From NCBI GenBank assembly GCA_009783265.1, contig WRHM01000001.1:620001-684000 (forward strand): a stretch of 64,000 nucleotides of DNA, written 5' to 3'. Source of the DNA: Oscillospiraceae bacterium. GTDB taxonomy: Bacteria > Bacillota > Clostridia > Oscillospirales > WRJC01. Every line of letters begins with the position of its first letter. Within the stretch, counting starts at the first letter, position 1. Under the pieces are notes generated by a model that was not told the DNA's origin, did not search any database, and saw nothing but the letters and a program-made list of their open reading frames with translations. Position numbers and translations under genes: made by a program. Below are positions 43,373-53,502 of the stretch, piece after piece.

Positions 43373-44008
43373 TTATATATTCAACAAAGTATATGTTATC
43401 GCGGTTATAATATTGCCGTCAACGTCAAAAGACAAACCCGTACCGTTTTTTTTGTACTTGTAAAATCCGGGAAGGGATTCATAATCATTGCCGTATATAT
43501 CAATCATATCGCCGATTGTCTGACCTATATATAACCCCTCGGCAGTTGAAACGCCGTCGTCGATAAACGCGACCGAAAATACCCTGTATTCCTCAGCGTC
43601 TGTTCTCGCGTAAGTATAAATTTCAAATCCGCTGTAACAATATGTCTGCATCATACCATCGGAAGTGCAGCTTTCTGATTCATAATAATCTGAATGCGCG
43701 CCTATTTCGTCCAGAACTTCACCGATATAATCCCCCATATAAACAATCGCGCCGTTATATATAAAAACAAAGCCGTCCTCGCATTTGCCGCTTACGCCGC
43801 CGTTTTCTGCGGCAGGATTTTCAGGCTCGGCATAATCTCCGGACTCGATGATTTTTTCAGAAGTATCAGAATCAATCCCAACCCCAATCCCATTAACAAC
43901 AGGCTTAGTTTCCGGCTCTGATTTATCGCCGCAGCCTGTTATAAATAATAAAAATAACATAATCGCTAAGATTATAATAAATATTTTTCTGAAAAGATTC
44001 ATAAACAA
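43373..44008 (-). CDS. Putative lipoprotein, 211 aa
   Basis: Function unknown. A signal peptide ends in lipobox LLFITGC (about 20-26), then comes a 55-residue acidic linker. The C-terminal domain (about 85-211) has two similar halves, each with a strand-turn pattern (VYMGDYIGEVLDEIGAHSDYYES; LYIGQTIGDMIDIYGNDYES). It may be a duplicated small beta-alpha unit sensing wall components. TTG at 44008 has optimal spacing to AAAGGA, while ATG at 44002 is the other possible start. It follows the transglutaminase-like gene and probably shares its transcript. Confidence 0.65.
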   Translation of the reverse strand: MFMNLFRKIFIIILAIMLFLLFITGCGDKSEPETKPVVNGIGVGIDSDTSEKIIESGDYAEPENPAAENGGVSGKCEDGFVFIYNGAIVYMGDYIGEVLDEIGAHSDYYESESCTSDGMMQTYCYSGFEIYTYARTDAEEYRVFSVAFIDDGVSTAEGLYIGQTIGDMIDIYGNDYESLPGFYKYKKNGTGLSFDVDGNIITAITYTLLNI

Positions 44009-44050
44009 TCAAAAATCCTTTACTATTTTTTTGCGCTGTTTACTCAGCAA

Positions 44051-46138
44051 TTACTCAGTAACTTCGGGGACTGTAGATTTATCATAATCGTAATAATGCC
44101 CCTTACCCGTTATAGTCTGCGTGTATTTTTTTGCCTGACTTTCAGTAAACATAAATCGCTGATTAACAGTTACAGCGTCTCCCGGAGTCGGGCATACGTC
44201 AAAATGATACCAGCCGCCGCCTGTGTTTATTATATTCCAGTAATGCTGAGTCGCCGCTTCGGGGATTCTTTGCGCCATTTGGTTTTGTATCCCTGCCCTT
44301 GTGAGCAAAACCTGTGAAGCGGCCATATAAGTATAACAGTCGCCGGAACCTTTTGTAAAGCAATTATAAGCCGCCTGCGCAATCTCTCTTGGGCTGACGC
44401 TCGCCGAATATTTCATTTTTCCGTGAACCCAGTAAAATATCGCTTTGGCTTTATCGTATTTACTCATGCTGCCGTCAGTTATTTTAGATAAAATATCATC
44501 GGCCATTTCGTTGACTAACGCCATTTCAATCGCCATTACGGTTATAGTGCCTTTTATTTCGGTTTTGTTGCCGCTCTCGTCCTTAGCTGAATATATAACA
44601 GTATATGTCCCGGCTTTATTTAAATTTACCTGACTGCTGTCAACAACAAGCTGAACATTTGGGTCATAATCGTCCGTAACGGTTATCCCGGCTCTGTAAG
44701 CGATCGTTCCGCCCACGACGACGCTTTTGTTTAAATCCCCGGATATTACAGGCGGCGTTGTATCTTCTATAATAGTAAGCTGCGCTATATACTCAGTTAT
44801 ATTGCCGTATGCGTCCTCTAATACTATATACGCGTTCTGACTTCCCGGAACAGAAAAATCGGGCTGAGTTTTATATTTTACAGTTACAGGGGAAAAATCC
44901 CTAATATTATATACAAAATCTGTTGCGGGGACAGGCTTATTTTTATATGTGCGGCAATTTTTCACAGACGCTTTCGGCGGCGTTGTATCCTGTATTTTCA
45001 GGACTGATTCGGCAGTATAATTATTTAATTCAAATTTTACGGGATATGCCCCCGGGCCTAATAAACCTATATCGTTTTTTTGATTGATAATTAAATATAA
45101 ATCTTTGTTTTCTGTGTAATTGGGTATAAAATCTTTCGCCGTCAGATTTTTGACATTTCCGTATTCTATCACCAATTCATCGATAACGTCAAAAATATAT
45201 ATTCTTGATTTGATTTCTGTTTTGTTATCCCCCTCGTCTGTGAGTATAACTTTCACGCTCTGCCAGCCCGGTTTAGTTAAATCAGGCTCAGTTTTAAACG
45301 AGCATGTCACCTGCGTAACGTCCTGAATATTTTTCACTAAATCTTCAGGGTTTATTTCGCTGTATTTAAATATATATAATTCAACAGGTTCTCCTGTCGG
45401 CGGGATCGTATCGACTATTTTCACAACCGACTGTGCCGTGTAATTCTGCAATTCAAGAGTTACAGAATAATCTCCCGGAGATAAAAAATCGATTTTTTCG
45501 TTTTGTTTAAAAAATAATTCTGAATTTTCGATATAATTATCTATAAAATCTTCTGCTTTAAGATTTATATCCGTTCCGGCTTCGACTTCCAGTTTGTCAA
45601 TAACATCGAAAATATATAATTCTGACTTGATTTCTGTTTTGTTATTTCCCTCGTCTGTTAATATAACCGTAACGTCCTGCCGGCCCGGTTTAGTTAAATC
45701 CGGCTCAGAATCAGAATCAAACGAACAAGTCACCTGCGTCGCGTCGTCAATATCATTCACAAGTTCATCGGCTTTGATTTCACAATTTTCAAATATATAT
45801 AATTCAACAGGCTTGCCGGTCGGAGGTATTGTATCTTCTATTGTCAAAACCGATGTGAATCTTTTCCTGCCGATTTCCATTTCAATCTCGATTGAACTGA
45901 TTTTGCTGGTGTCAATAAGAGTAATATCCGTTATAAAAAAGCCCGAAGTTTTGGGATTTATAAAAAACTCGCTTATATCCGGCACAGAAGCCCCCGCTTC
46001 GATTGTTATATTATCTTTAATTTTGCCGCTTTCGCTGCCCGCCAATAAAAACATTCCGGTAATTATCAGCAATATTATAACGACAGAAACAACAAAGCCG
46101 GTCTTTTTTCTTTTTTTTCTTCTTTTATAAGATTCCAT
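44051..46138 (-). CDS. Membrane-anchored transglutaminase-like protein with Ig-like repeats, 695 aa
   Basis: A short basic cytosolic head and one membrane helix (about 14-34) precede four or five repeats of about 95 residues. Each repeat has DTTPPTGEPVELYIF and KTEIKSxIYIFDVID patterns, and the last is a DUF5011-like Ig fold (about 455-530). The C-terminal transglutaminase core (about 560-690) has the catalytic triad in SGDCYTYMAA (Cys), QHYWNI (His) and FDVCP (Asp). Such proteins cross-link or cleave at the cell surface. No clear SD is seen before ATG. DNA-level repeats between units (about 45100-45700) indicate recent duplication. Confidence 0.82.
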   Translation of the reverse strand: MESYKRRKKRKKTGFVVSVVIILLIITGMFLLAGSESGKIKDNITIEAGASVPDISEFFINPKTSGFFITDITLIDTSKISSIEIEMEIGRKRFTSVLTIEDTIPPTGKPVELYIFENCEIKADELVNDIDDATQVTCSFDSDSEPDLTKPGRQDVTVILTDEGNNKTEIKSELYIFDVIDKLEVEAGTDINLKAEDFIDNYIENSELFFKQNEKIDFLSPGDYSVTLELQNYTAQSVVKIVDTIPPTGEPVELYIFKYSEINPEDLVKNIQDVTQVTCSFKTEPDLTKPGWQSVKVILTDEGDNKTEIKSRIYIFDVIDELVIEYGNVKNLTAKDFIPNYTENKDLYLIINQKNDIGLLGPGAYPVKFELNNYTAESVLKIQDTTPPKASVKNCRTYKNKPVPATDFVYNIRDFSPVTVKYKTQPDFSVPGSQNAYIVLEDAYGNITEYIAQLTIIEDTTPPVISGDLNKSVVVGGTIAYRAGITVTDDYDPNVQLVVDSSQVNLNKAGTYTVIYSAKDESGNKTEIKGTITVMAIEMALVNEMADDILSKITDGSMSKYDKAKAIFYWVHGKMKYSASVSPREIAQAAYNCFTKGSGDCYTYMAASQVLLTRAGIQNQMAQRIPEAATQHYWNIINTGGGWYHFDVCPTPGDAVTVNQRFMFTESQAKKYTQTITGKGHYYDYDKSTVPEVTE

Positions 46139-46267
46139 TCACTATACCGTTTATTTGCATTATATTTTATATAGGATTATACAAATCATTAACTTATAGT
46201 ATAACTTATTTTTCAGGTATTGTCAAGAAAATATTATAATCGCAGGAATAAGCAAAGAATTAAATAA

Positions 46268-46382
46268 AAGGCTCCTTTTTTTGAAAGGAGCTGTCAGCGA
46301 AGCTGACTGAGGAGTGCTTAATATGCGGCAAACCTCCGTCAAACGCGTTGCGTTTGCCACCCCCTTTCAAAAGGGGGCTTTT
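46268..46382. repeat. Palindromic miniature repeat upstream of the TatD gene 3' end
   Basis: GGCTCCTTTTTTTGAAAGGAGC at the left and CCCCCTTTCAAAAGGGGGC at the right enclose CAGCGAAGCTGACTGAGGAG. Same family as 40885-40998. Confidence 0.75.
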
Positions 46383-46419
46383 CGAGAAAATACCCGTTGT
46401 GCATTATTTTAATATTATA

Positions 46420-47184
46420 TCATGTTATGCCAAAACATCTTTTCGCGTTTTCACCTGTTTTTAATATAACTTCTTCGGCCGTTATATTTTTTATCTCCGC
46501 AATTTTCTGCGCGACAAGAAATAAATACCCGGAATCATTGCGTTCTCCCCTGTAAGGGTGGGGCGTAAGATAGGGGCAGTCAGTTTCAAGCATAATATAA
46601 TCAATCGGCACTTCTTTTATAACTTCGCGGCATGTTCGGGCATTCGTAAAAGTGACGACTCCCCCGAACGACATCATATAACCTGATTTTATAAGCTCTT
46701 TCGCCATTTCGACGCTTCCGGCAAAACAATGAAATAAGCCATTTATTAAACCCCTATATTTTTTTATCATATCCAGACATTCACCGTGAGCGTCCCTGTC
46801 GTGTATGACCACAGGATATTTTATATCCTGTGCAAAGTCCATTTGTTTTTTAAACCACAGCCTTTGAGCGTCCCTGTCTGAAAAATCGTGAAAAAAATCA
46901 AGCCCGATTTCTCCTATCGCCAAAACTTTTTTGTTTTTGAGCAAATTTGCGAGAATATCGAGTGTATTATCTGGGGTTCTTTCGGTTTCATGCGGGTGAA
47001 CCCCGATTGTCGCGTAGATAAAATCATATTTATTAGCTAAATCCGCGCTTGTTCTCGAGCTTTTTATACTCGAACCGCTGTTTATAATCCTGTCAACTCC
47101 GTTTTGCCTGACTTTTTTTATAACTTCGTCCCTGTCGCTATTATATCTTCTGTCATCGTAATGCGCGTGAACATCAATTAACAT
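46420..47184 (-). CDS. tatD: TatD-family metal-dependent hydrolase (DNase), 254 aa
   Basis: This cytosolic nuclease/hydrolase has a TIM-barrel amidohydrolase fold. Metal-site motifs are in order: DVHAHYDD (HxH), GEIGLDFF (Glu), VVIHDRDAH (His), LFHCFAGS (His) and ETDCPYL (Asp). Length is typical. No strong SD is visible ahead of ATG. It stands alone between a palindromic repeat and a small secreted protein gene. Confidence 0.92.
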   Translation of the reverse strand: MLIDVHAHYDDRRYNSDRDEVIKKVRQNGVDRIINSGSSIKSSRTSADLANKYDFIYATIGVHPHETERTPDNTLDILANLLKNKKVLAIGEIGLDFFHDFSDRDAQRLWFKKQMDFAQDIKYPVVIHDRDAHGECLDMIKKYRGLINGLFHCFAGSVEMAKELIKSGYMMSFGGVVTFTNARTCREVIKEVPIDYIMLETDCPYLTPHPYRGERNDSGYLFLVAQKIAEIKNITAEEVILKTGENAKRCFGIT

Positions 47185-47231
47185 ATATTTTTTTCTTTCT
47201 AAATGATTATTTTAAATATATTTTAAATTTT

Positions 47232-47657
47232 CTATTTCGGCTGGCACAATCCGCACGGCTCATATCCCAGATTTTCGGCTTTGTCTTTTGCCAGATATTC
47301 TTTAACGAGTTTAATCGTCGGGCAGTTAGTTCTGTGATATTTTCCGCCCTGTTCGGTTATAACATAAATTTCTTCCGGCTTGTCTATCTCGACCCGGAAA
47401 AGTTTTTCGTTCCAGTCAACGTCAACGCTCAGAACATCGCCCAATGCCCGGAGCGGCAGATAAGTACGCCCGTCAATAACCGCGATCAGGCTGTCCGTCT
47501 GCCATTCCTCGCCGTTTATATAAATCGGGAAAGTCGCGGTTTTTGCCTGATAAGTCGCGGCTAAAACAACCGTCGTAGTTGAGAATAACATTACCCCCAA
47601 TATTATCCCCGCAATCAGGCTTTTAATATGCAGTCTGTTTTTGATTTTTGATTTCAT
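47232..47657 (-). CDS. Secreted copper-amine-oxidase-N-like protein with Cys-rich tail, 141 aa
   Basis: The signal peptide (about 1-33) is followed by one copper amine oxidase N-like unit (FPIYINGEEW ... GRTYLPLRALGDVLSVDVDW, about 42-85). The tail KYHRTNCPTIK ... NLGYEPCGLCQPK resembles the small metal-binding module found at the end of many clostridial secreted proteins and ComEC-like enzymes. The unit is thought to bind wall or protein ligands. No catalytic role is evident. Confidence 0.75.
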   Translation of the reverse strand: MKSKIKNRLHIKSLIAGIILGVMLFSTTTVVLAATYQAKTATFPIYINGEEWQTDSLIAVIDGRTYLPLRALGDVLSVDVDWNEKLFRVEIDKPEEIYVITEQGGKYHRTNCPTIKLVKEYLAKDKAENLGYEPCGLCQPK

Positions 47658-47865
47658 TTTTATTTATCCATTTCATTTTAATTTAATATATGCAGGAACG
47701 CCGCTTGCCGTGTTATTAAAATATAATACCAAAATATCAGACAAAAATCAAGGGCGTAATAAAATTTTTTTATTCATTGATATATTACATATTTTTTATG
47801 ATATAATAATATAAATTTAAAACAAAAAACAAATAAAATACTATAAAACTGAAAGGATACAAATT

Positions 47866-48762
47866 ATGAAAATATTTATGAAAAAGTTTATAACGGTTTT
47901 TATATGTTTGATTTTTAGTTTATGTTTTTTTGTGGGATGTACTTATTCTCAAGCGAAAGAAAAAACGGCATACAAGTTATACTTGAATATGCAAAAAGCC
48001 GTGGCAGACGTGAAATCAATAGACATGGATATGTTTTTGTCGATAGAATTTACAAGTATTGGAGAACAAAAAAACGAGGGTTTCTCTGGACTGACAAGCG
48101 AAAGTCAAACAGCATATAAGTCGAACGGAAATCTAAAAAAAGTAAAAAACAGTCCCGGCGAATTTGATATAGCAATGGATTTTAAAAGAAAAGATACTTA
48201 TAGTACCAGCGGTATGAATGGACATACTAATGATGTGGCGTTATTATCGTATTATACCGGCGGAATATATTACGAATGTAGTCAAGTTCTGGGGCAATGG
48301 GGACCGGAGACAAAAAAAACAATGACTGTTGAAGATGTTATGAACGAAATGAACAACTGGGTAAAATTAGATGAAATCGTAATTCTCGATTTTCCCGAAA
48401 TTGCAATAAAAGAATATAAAGTTATTGATTTAAGCGACGGTAACAAACAGATAGAATTTATTTTGAGCGGTGAGTTTATGACAGGGCAGATACTGGAAAA
48501 AATGAGGTCTGCGTATAATTCTCCGGAGTTGATAGATGCGGTATTGACTTTCAACGATTTTACATGCGAAACGGTAATTGATAAAAATAACATGATGAAA
48601 TCTTATAAAATGTTATGCGACGTAACAGTTACAGGTTTTACAGCTACGGATTTTAAAGAAGAAGGACACTATATAAAAGAAATTTCGATGGCTGCAAATT
48701 CCTATAACGACGTAGTGATAGATTTTCCTTCGGGTTTAGATAATTATACTGATATAAATTAA
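47866..48762 (+). CDS. Putative lipoprotein (DUF6612/LolA-like), 298 aa
   Basis: A signal peptide with lipobox CFFVGC (about 20-25) is followed by a single domain. The pattern YKLYLNMQKAVADVKSIDMDMFLSIEF, then a long beta-rich body ending YIKEISMAANSYNDVVIDFPSGLDNY, is like clostridial DUF6612-type lipoproteins with a LolA/LppX-like fold. It probably binds a hydrophobic molecule or acts as an envelope chaperone. A terminator follows at 48778-48813. It precedes the ABC transporter on the same strand but is a separate unit. Confidence 0.65.
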   Translation: MKIFMKKFITVFICLIFSLCFFVGCTYSQAKEKTAYKLYLNMQKAVADVKSIDMDMFLSIEFTSIGEQKNEGFSGLTSESQTAYKSNGNLKKVKNSPGEFDIAMDFKRKDTYSTSGMNGHTNDVALLSYYTGGIYYECSQVLGQWGPETKKTMTVEDVMNEMNNWVKLDEIVILDFPEIAIKEYKVIDLSDGNKQIEFILSGEFMTGQILEKMRSAYNSPELIDAVLTFNDFTCETVIDKNNMMKSYKMLCDVTVTGFTATDFKEEGHYIKEISMAANSYNDVVIDFPSGLDNYTDIN

Positions 48763-48777
48763 TAATAGATTTTTCAA

Positions 48778-48813
48778 TGCGGGTTTCGTAAATACGTTGC
48801 CCGCAATTTTTTT
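48778..48813 (+). terminator. Terminator of the 47866 lipoprotein gene
   Basis: TGCGGG (48778-48783) pairs with CCCGCA (48800-48805), followed by a T7 run. Confidence 0.75.
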
Positions 48814-48913
48814 ATGTTTTATAATTTTAATTTAAACTGAGTTTATATTGGGCAATTATAGTATAAAATATATAAAAGTACACAAAAAATAAAAAACGGG
48901 AGATTTATTATTA

Positions 48914-51610
48914 ATGCTGTTACTAAAAAATATAGTTAAACACTATACAGTCGGGGATAATATAATTCAGGCTCTGCGCGGCGTGAATTTAGAATTCAGG
49001 AAAAGCGAATTCGTGTCTATCCTCGGCCCATCAGGCTGCGGCAAAACCACGCTGTTAAATATTATCGGAGGACTTGACAGATATACAAGCGGCGATTTAT
49101 CCGTAAACGGGACTTCGACCAAAGAATTTAAAGATAAAGACTGGGACGCTTACAGAAACCGTTCTATCGGGTTCGTATTTCAGACTTATAACTTGATTTC
49201 TCACCAGACCGTACTGTCAAACGTTGAGCTTGCCATGACTTTATCGGGAGTCTCAAAGTCGCAGCGCAGGAATCACGCGATCGAAGTGCTGAAAAAAGTC
49301 GGCCTTGAAGACCAGATACACAAAAAGCCGAATCAGCTCTCCGGAGGTCAAATGCAAAGAGTCGCCATCGCAAGATCTCTTGTAAACGACCCCGAAATAG
49401 TTCTCGCGGACGAGCCTACCGGGGCATTGGATTCCGGGACAAGCATTCAAATCATGGAAATACTGAAAGAAATCGCTAAAGACAGGCTTGTCATAATGGT
49501 AACTCATAATCCTGATATTGCCAATAAATATTCGACAAGAATTATAAAATTATTAGACGGATTAGTGACTGACGATTCAAATCCATATTCTGAAAACGAA
49601 CTGGATATACAGCCGCCGACCGAAAAGTCAAAACAAAAAGGCAAAAAATCGGAAAAAACTTCACGGGTTTCAAAAACCCCGAGGACTTCTATGTCGTTTT
49701 TTACGGCGTTATCTCTCAGTCTGACTAACCTGATGACGAAAAAAGCCCGCACTTTTCTGACTGCTTTCGCCGGAAGCATAGGAATTATCGGCATAGCCTT
49801 GATTTTATCGCTGTCGAACGGGGTGCAGCTTTATATCGAAAGAGTCGAAGAGGATACGCTCTCAAGCTATCCTATAACTATACAGCGGACTTCAATGGAT
49901 ATGACGGCTATTATCGGCACTTCAATGGGTATGCACGAAAGTATGCACAAACTGGAAGACCGCGAGTTGGACAAAATATATTCAAACGATATTATGAAAA
50001 ACGTGATCACTACAATGACGGCAAACAGGACAGAAAACGATCTCGCTAATTTTAAAAGGTTTATAGATAATAATAAAGACAAAAACGGCAGCCTCGCAAG
50101 CTTTACAAACGATATAAAATACAGCTATTCGACTTCTATGAATATATATAAATCAGATACATCAGAAGGATCGCTCGAAGACTGGCAGGTCAATCCCAGC
50201 AATTTAATGCGCTCTATGAATATCAGGGGAATGGGAAACATGATGGGAAGCATGGCCGGAATGGAAGTATGGCAGGAGCTTTTGGACAACGAAGATGTGC
50301 TTAACGCCCAGTTTGACGTTATAGCCGGAAGAATGCCCGAAAAATATAACGAAGTCGTTTTGATAGTCGATGAGAACAACGCCGTGACTGATTTTACTTT
50401 ATATACTCTCGGATTAAAAGACCGCCAGGATCTTGCCGATATTTTCAGCCGCGACCCGGATGAAGACGATGACGTTACAGAAAATAAAGACGGGGAAGAA
50501 GAACAGCTCACTTTTACTTACGACGAAATTTTGGCTCTTAATTTTAAACTTGTTTTAAATACGGACTTTTTTGAAAAAGACGAAGATGAAAATATATGGG
50601 TAAATAAAAGCGATAATATTATATACATGAAAGAAGTTATAGACAATGCCGTAGGAATCGAGGTCGTAGGGATATTAAGGCCTACTGAAAATTCGGTCGC
50701 CAATATGAACGGAGCGGGATTTATAGGCTATACTAAAAGCCTGATGAATTATCTGATTGATAAAGTAAACGAAAGTCCGGCCGCAATCGAGCAAAAAGCC
50801 AATCCCGATACTGATATATTCACAGGAAAATTGTTCAGCAGCGATGAAGACGATCCAGACGAAGCAAATATTTCGGATTTTGATTACAGCAGTCTTTCGG
50901 AAGAAGAACAGGCGTATCTTATGAGTATGGACGAAGAGTCCCGCGCCGCGCTTATCGCAAGTTATATGGTAGCCGACAAATCCGAATCGACATACGAGAA
51001 TAATCTGAGGATTCTCGGCGTTTCGGATTTGGATAATCCGAGAAGCATAGAAATATATCCGTCAGATTTTGCCTCAAAAGACGAGATACTGAAAATAATA
51101 GACGATTATAATAAAGAGATGTCTGACAGCGGTCAGGAAGAATTCGTGATAAATTATACGGATTTTGTCGGGCTGATGATGTCGTCGGTAAGCAATATAA
51201 TCAGCACGATAAGCGCGGTTTTAATCGCTTTTGTGGCGATTGCCCTCGTAGTTTCCTCGATTATGATAGGAATTATCACATATATCTCAGTTCTCGAACG
51301 CACGAAAGAAATCGGCATACTGCGCAGTATCGGGGCGTCTAAAAACGACATATCGAGGGTATTCAACGCTGAAACTATGATCATAGGCTTTACTGCCGGA
51401 TTAATCGGCATAGGCGTGACTTTATTATTGTGCATACCTGCGAATATAATAATTAAGGCAATATCAGATATATCAAACGTTGCCGCGCTGCCGTTAGTCG
51501 GCGGGGTCGTGCTGATAGCAATCAGCATGGTTTTAACTCTGATAGCCGGATTTATACCGTCGAAAATCGCAGCCAAGAAAGACCCCGTCGTTGCGCTCAG
51601 GACAGAATAA
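48914..51610 (+). CDS. MacB-type ABC transporter, ATPase-FtsX permease fusion, 898 aa
   Basis: This is a mechanotransmission-type exporter or lipid/peptide handling machine. The ATPase domain (1-225) has Walker A GPSGCGKTTLLN, signature LSGGQMQRVAIARSL and Walker B VLADEPTGALDS. A basic linker and the first membrane helix (about 280-300) precede a large extracytoplasmic domain (about 305-755, acidic). Three more helices follow (about 760-795, 810-840, 855-885) of the FtsX family, with ERTKEIGILRSIGASKNDI between them. GGGAG precedes ATG. It is a single-gene unit closed by a strong terminator. Substrate not predictable. Confidence 0.9.
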   Translation: MLLLKNIVKHYTVGDNIIQALRGVNLEFRKSEFVSILGPSGCGKTTLLNIIGGLDRYTSGDLSVNGTSTKEFKDKDWDAYRNRSIGFVFQTYNLISHQTVLSNVELAMTLSGVSKSQRRNHAIEVLKKVGLEDQIHKKPNQLSGGQMQRVAIARSLVNDPEIVLADEPTGALDSGTSIQIMEILKEIAKDRLVIMVTHNPDIANKYSTRIIKLLDGLVTDDSNPYSENELDIQPPTEKSKQKGKKSEKTSRVSKTPRTSMSFFTALSLSLTNLMTKKARTFLTAFAGSIGIIGIALILSLSNGVQLYIERVEEDTLSSYPITIQRTSMDMTAIIGTSMGMHESMHKLEDRELDKIYSNDIMKNVITTMTANRTENDLANFKRFIDNNKDKNGSLASFTNDIKYSYSTSMNIYKSDTSEGSLEDWQVNPSNLMRSMNIRGMGNMMGSMAGMEVWQELLDNEDVLNAQFDVIAGRMPEKYNEVVLIVDENNAVTDFTLYTLGLKDRQDLADIFSRDPDEDDDVTENKDGEEEQLTFTYDEILALNFKLVLNTDFFEKDEDENIWVNKSDNIIYMKEVIDNAVGIEVVGILRPTENSVANMNGAGFIGYTKSLMNYLIDKVNESPAAIEQKANPDTDIFTGKLFSSDEDDPDEANISDFDYSSLSEEEQAYLMSMDEESRAALIASYMVADKSESTYENNLRILGVSDLDNPRSIEIYPSDFASKDEILKIIDDYNKEMSDSGQEEFVINYTDFVGLMMSSVSNIISTISAVLIAFVAIALVVSSIMIGIITYISVLERTKEIGILRSIGASKNDISRVFNAETMIIGFTAGLIGIGVTLLLCIPANIIIKAISDISNVAALPLVGGVVLIAISMVLTLIAGFIPSKIAAKKDPVVALRTE

Positions 51611-51660
51611 TATAAAATAAATCCCGTCATAGCACACTGTTGATATGGGGAGGGGGATTT

Positions 51661-51702
51661 CTAAAAGGGGGAACGGATGGTTCCCCCTTTTAGTCAATTT
51701 TT
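51661..51702 (+). terminator. Terminator of the ABC transporter gene
   Basis: A 14-bp perfect stem CTAAAAGGGGGAAC (51661-51674) / GTTCCCCCTTTTAG (51680-51693) is followed by a T-rich tail. Confidence 0.85.
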
Positions 51703-51737
51703 TTGCTGCTTTTTTGTTTGATTACAAAAAAGCAGAT

Positions 51738-53171
51738 TCAAATTCCAAACCCAAAATAATCATTCGTGTTATTATAGCATATATCCGCAACTATCTTAGA
51801 CAGATAATTAATATCTCCCGGATATTCGCCGTTTTCGGCGTAACTGCCTATTATATCGCACAATATACGCCTGAAATAATCATGTCTCGTATATGACAAA
51901 AACGAGCGCGAGTCAGTAAGCATACCAATAAAATTGGCAAGCAGCGAATTATTCGCCAAGTTTATTAACTGCTCTCTCATTCCGGTGTTTGTATCGTTGA
52001 ACCACCACGCCGAACCGTGCTGTAATTTTCCGGCGCCGTTGGGTTTTATATTGCAGTCGTTATTCTGAAAGCACCCGATCAACGCGACAAGCGCGGCATT
52101 ATCTGCCGGATTTATCGAATATAAAACAGTTTTAGGCAAAATATTAATTTTATCAAGCTCGTTTAAAAGTTTTGCCAACTTTGATATACAGTTATATCCC
52201 CCGATACTGTCGGCTCCCGCGTCGGGTCCGTGTAATTTAAACAATCTGTCGCTGTTATTTCTGCCTACGCCGAAGTGAATCTGCATTACAAGATTGCGTT
52301 TGTTATATTCTTCGGCTAAAAACAGCATGAGTTCTGTTTTATATATATCAATTTCGTCCTGTGACAATTCTTGTCCGTTCAGGGCTTTTTTTAATACTTT
52401 ACCGGCTGGAATATCTTCGGTTTCACGTTTAAACGAAATATTCTCAAATCCGTTATCGGCGGTTTTACACCCCATCGCGGCAAAATAATCGAGGCGTTTC
52501 GAATACGCGTCAAACAAAAAATTCATACAAGTTATCTCAACGCCGCTTGCTTCTGATAATTTATTTATATATTCTTTAAATCCGGGCTTTTCTATATGCA
52601 GCCCTTTGTCGGGACGAAAAGCAGGTAGAACCTGAATATCAAAAGTGTTATTATCGTTTCCTTTTTTTATAATTTTATGATACTCAAGAGAATCAACAGG
52701 GTCGTCGGTCGTGCAGATTAATTTTACGTTTGAGTTTTTCATGATTTGTCTCGCACTCATAGATTTTAATTTTTCATTGCATAAATCCCAGACTTTATCT
52801 AAACTTTCAGCGTTTAAATTCCCGTCATAACCAAAATACTTTTTTAATTCTAAATGCGCCCAGACATATAACGGATTGCCAATGCATTTTGGCAGAGTAT
52901 TTGCCCACGCTGAAAATTTTTCGTAATCCGAAGCGTTCCCCGTGACATATTTTTCATCGTATCCGTTTGTTCTGATCGCGCGCCACTTATAATGGTCGCC
53001 GCATGTCAGCCATATCTCGGCGATATTATTATATTTTTTATCTTCGGCAATATCTTTGGGATTTATATGGCAGTGATAATCTATTACCGGCATATTTCGC
53101 GCGGTTTCGCGATATAAAATTTGCGCCGTTTTACTATCCAGCATGAAATCATCGCATAAAAAACTTTTCAT
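51738..53171 (-). CDS. uxaC: Glucuronate isomerase, 477 aa
   Basis: It converts D-glucuronate to D-fructuronate, and galacturonate to tagaturonate, the first step of hexuronate use. The amidohydrolase-type barrel is recognised by VIDYHCHINPKDIAEDKKYNNIAEIW, TTDDPVDSLEYH and the C-terminal SLLANFIGMLTDSRSFLSYTRHDYFRRIL. Full length. It is the last gene of a three-gene group with a PQ-loop protein and a KDPG aldolase, giving two ends of the same pathway. Confidence 0.95.
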   Translation of the reverse strand: MKSFLCDDFMLDSKTAQILYRETARNMPVIDYHCHINPKDIAEDKKYNNIAEIWLTCGDHYKWRAIRTNGYDEKYVTGNASDYEKFSAWANTLPKCIGNPLYVWAHLELKKYFGYDGNLNAESLDKVWDLCNEKLKSMSARQIMKNSNVKLICTTDDPVDSLEYHKIIKKGNDNNTFDIQVLPAFRPDKGLHIEKPGFKEYINKLSEASGVEITCMNFLFDAYSKRLDYFAAMGCKTADNGFENISFKRETEDIPAGKVLKKALNGQELSQDEIDIYKTELMLFLAEEYNKRNLVMQIHFGVGRNNSDRLFKLHGPDAGADSIGGYNCISKLAKLLNELDKINILPKTVLYSINPADNAALVALIGCFQNNDCNIKPNGAGKLQHGSAWWFNDTNTGMREQLINLANNSLLANFIGMLTDSRSFLSYTRHDYFRRILCDIIGSYAENGEYPGDINYLSKIVADICYNNTNDYFGFGI

Positions 53172-53186
53172 AAATTTATTCCCTTT

Positions 53187-53471
53187 TTATATTTTTATAT
53201 TTTTTTGTTCTTGTTTTTCTAATTTTTTATTCCTGAAATATAATATCGCGTCAACAGCTACCATAAGCATATTTATAAAATAAAAAACAGTCACATAATC
53301 CAAATCGTTTAAAAATTTATTGATAATCCCCGATAAATAGCCTAACATTACGGCAAATAAAAAAATTACGCTTTTACTCCCGACTACTCTTGATTTATAA
53401 GATTTATATATAGACACGGGCCAGGAAATCCCGAATAATATGAGCATTCCCAGTTCAAAAAATTTAATCAT
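53187..53471 (-). CDS. Small PQ-loop/SemiSWEET-like membrane protein, 94 aa
   Basis: Three membrane helices (about 3-22, 37-54, 60-82) include WPVSIYKSYKSR in the first turn, the place of the PQ motif in SemiSWEET sugar transporters and related proteins. The acidic/basic tail is cytosolic. It is encoded 15 bp before uxaC and after the aldolase, a context often seen in Clostridia, which suggests a link to uronate uptake. GGGGA lies 8 nt ahead of ATG. Confidence 0.65.
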   Translation of the reverse strand: MIKFFELGMLILFGISWPVSIYKSYKSRVVGSKSVIFLFAVMLGYLSGIINKFLNDLDYVTVFYFINMLMVAVDAILYFRNKKLEKQEQKNIKI

Positions 53472-53502
53472 AAAATAATCCCCGATTTTATTTTATATTT
53501 TA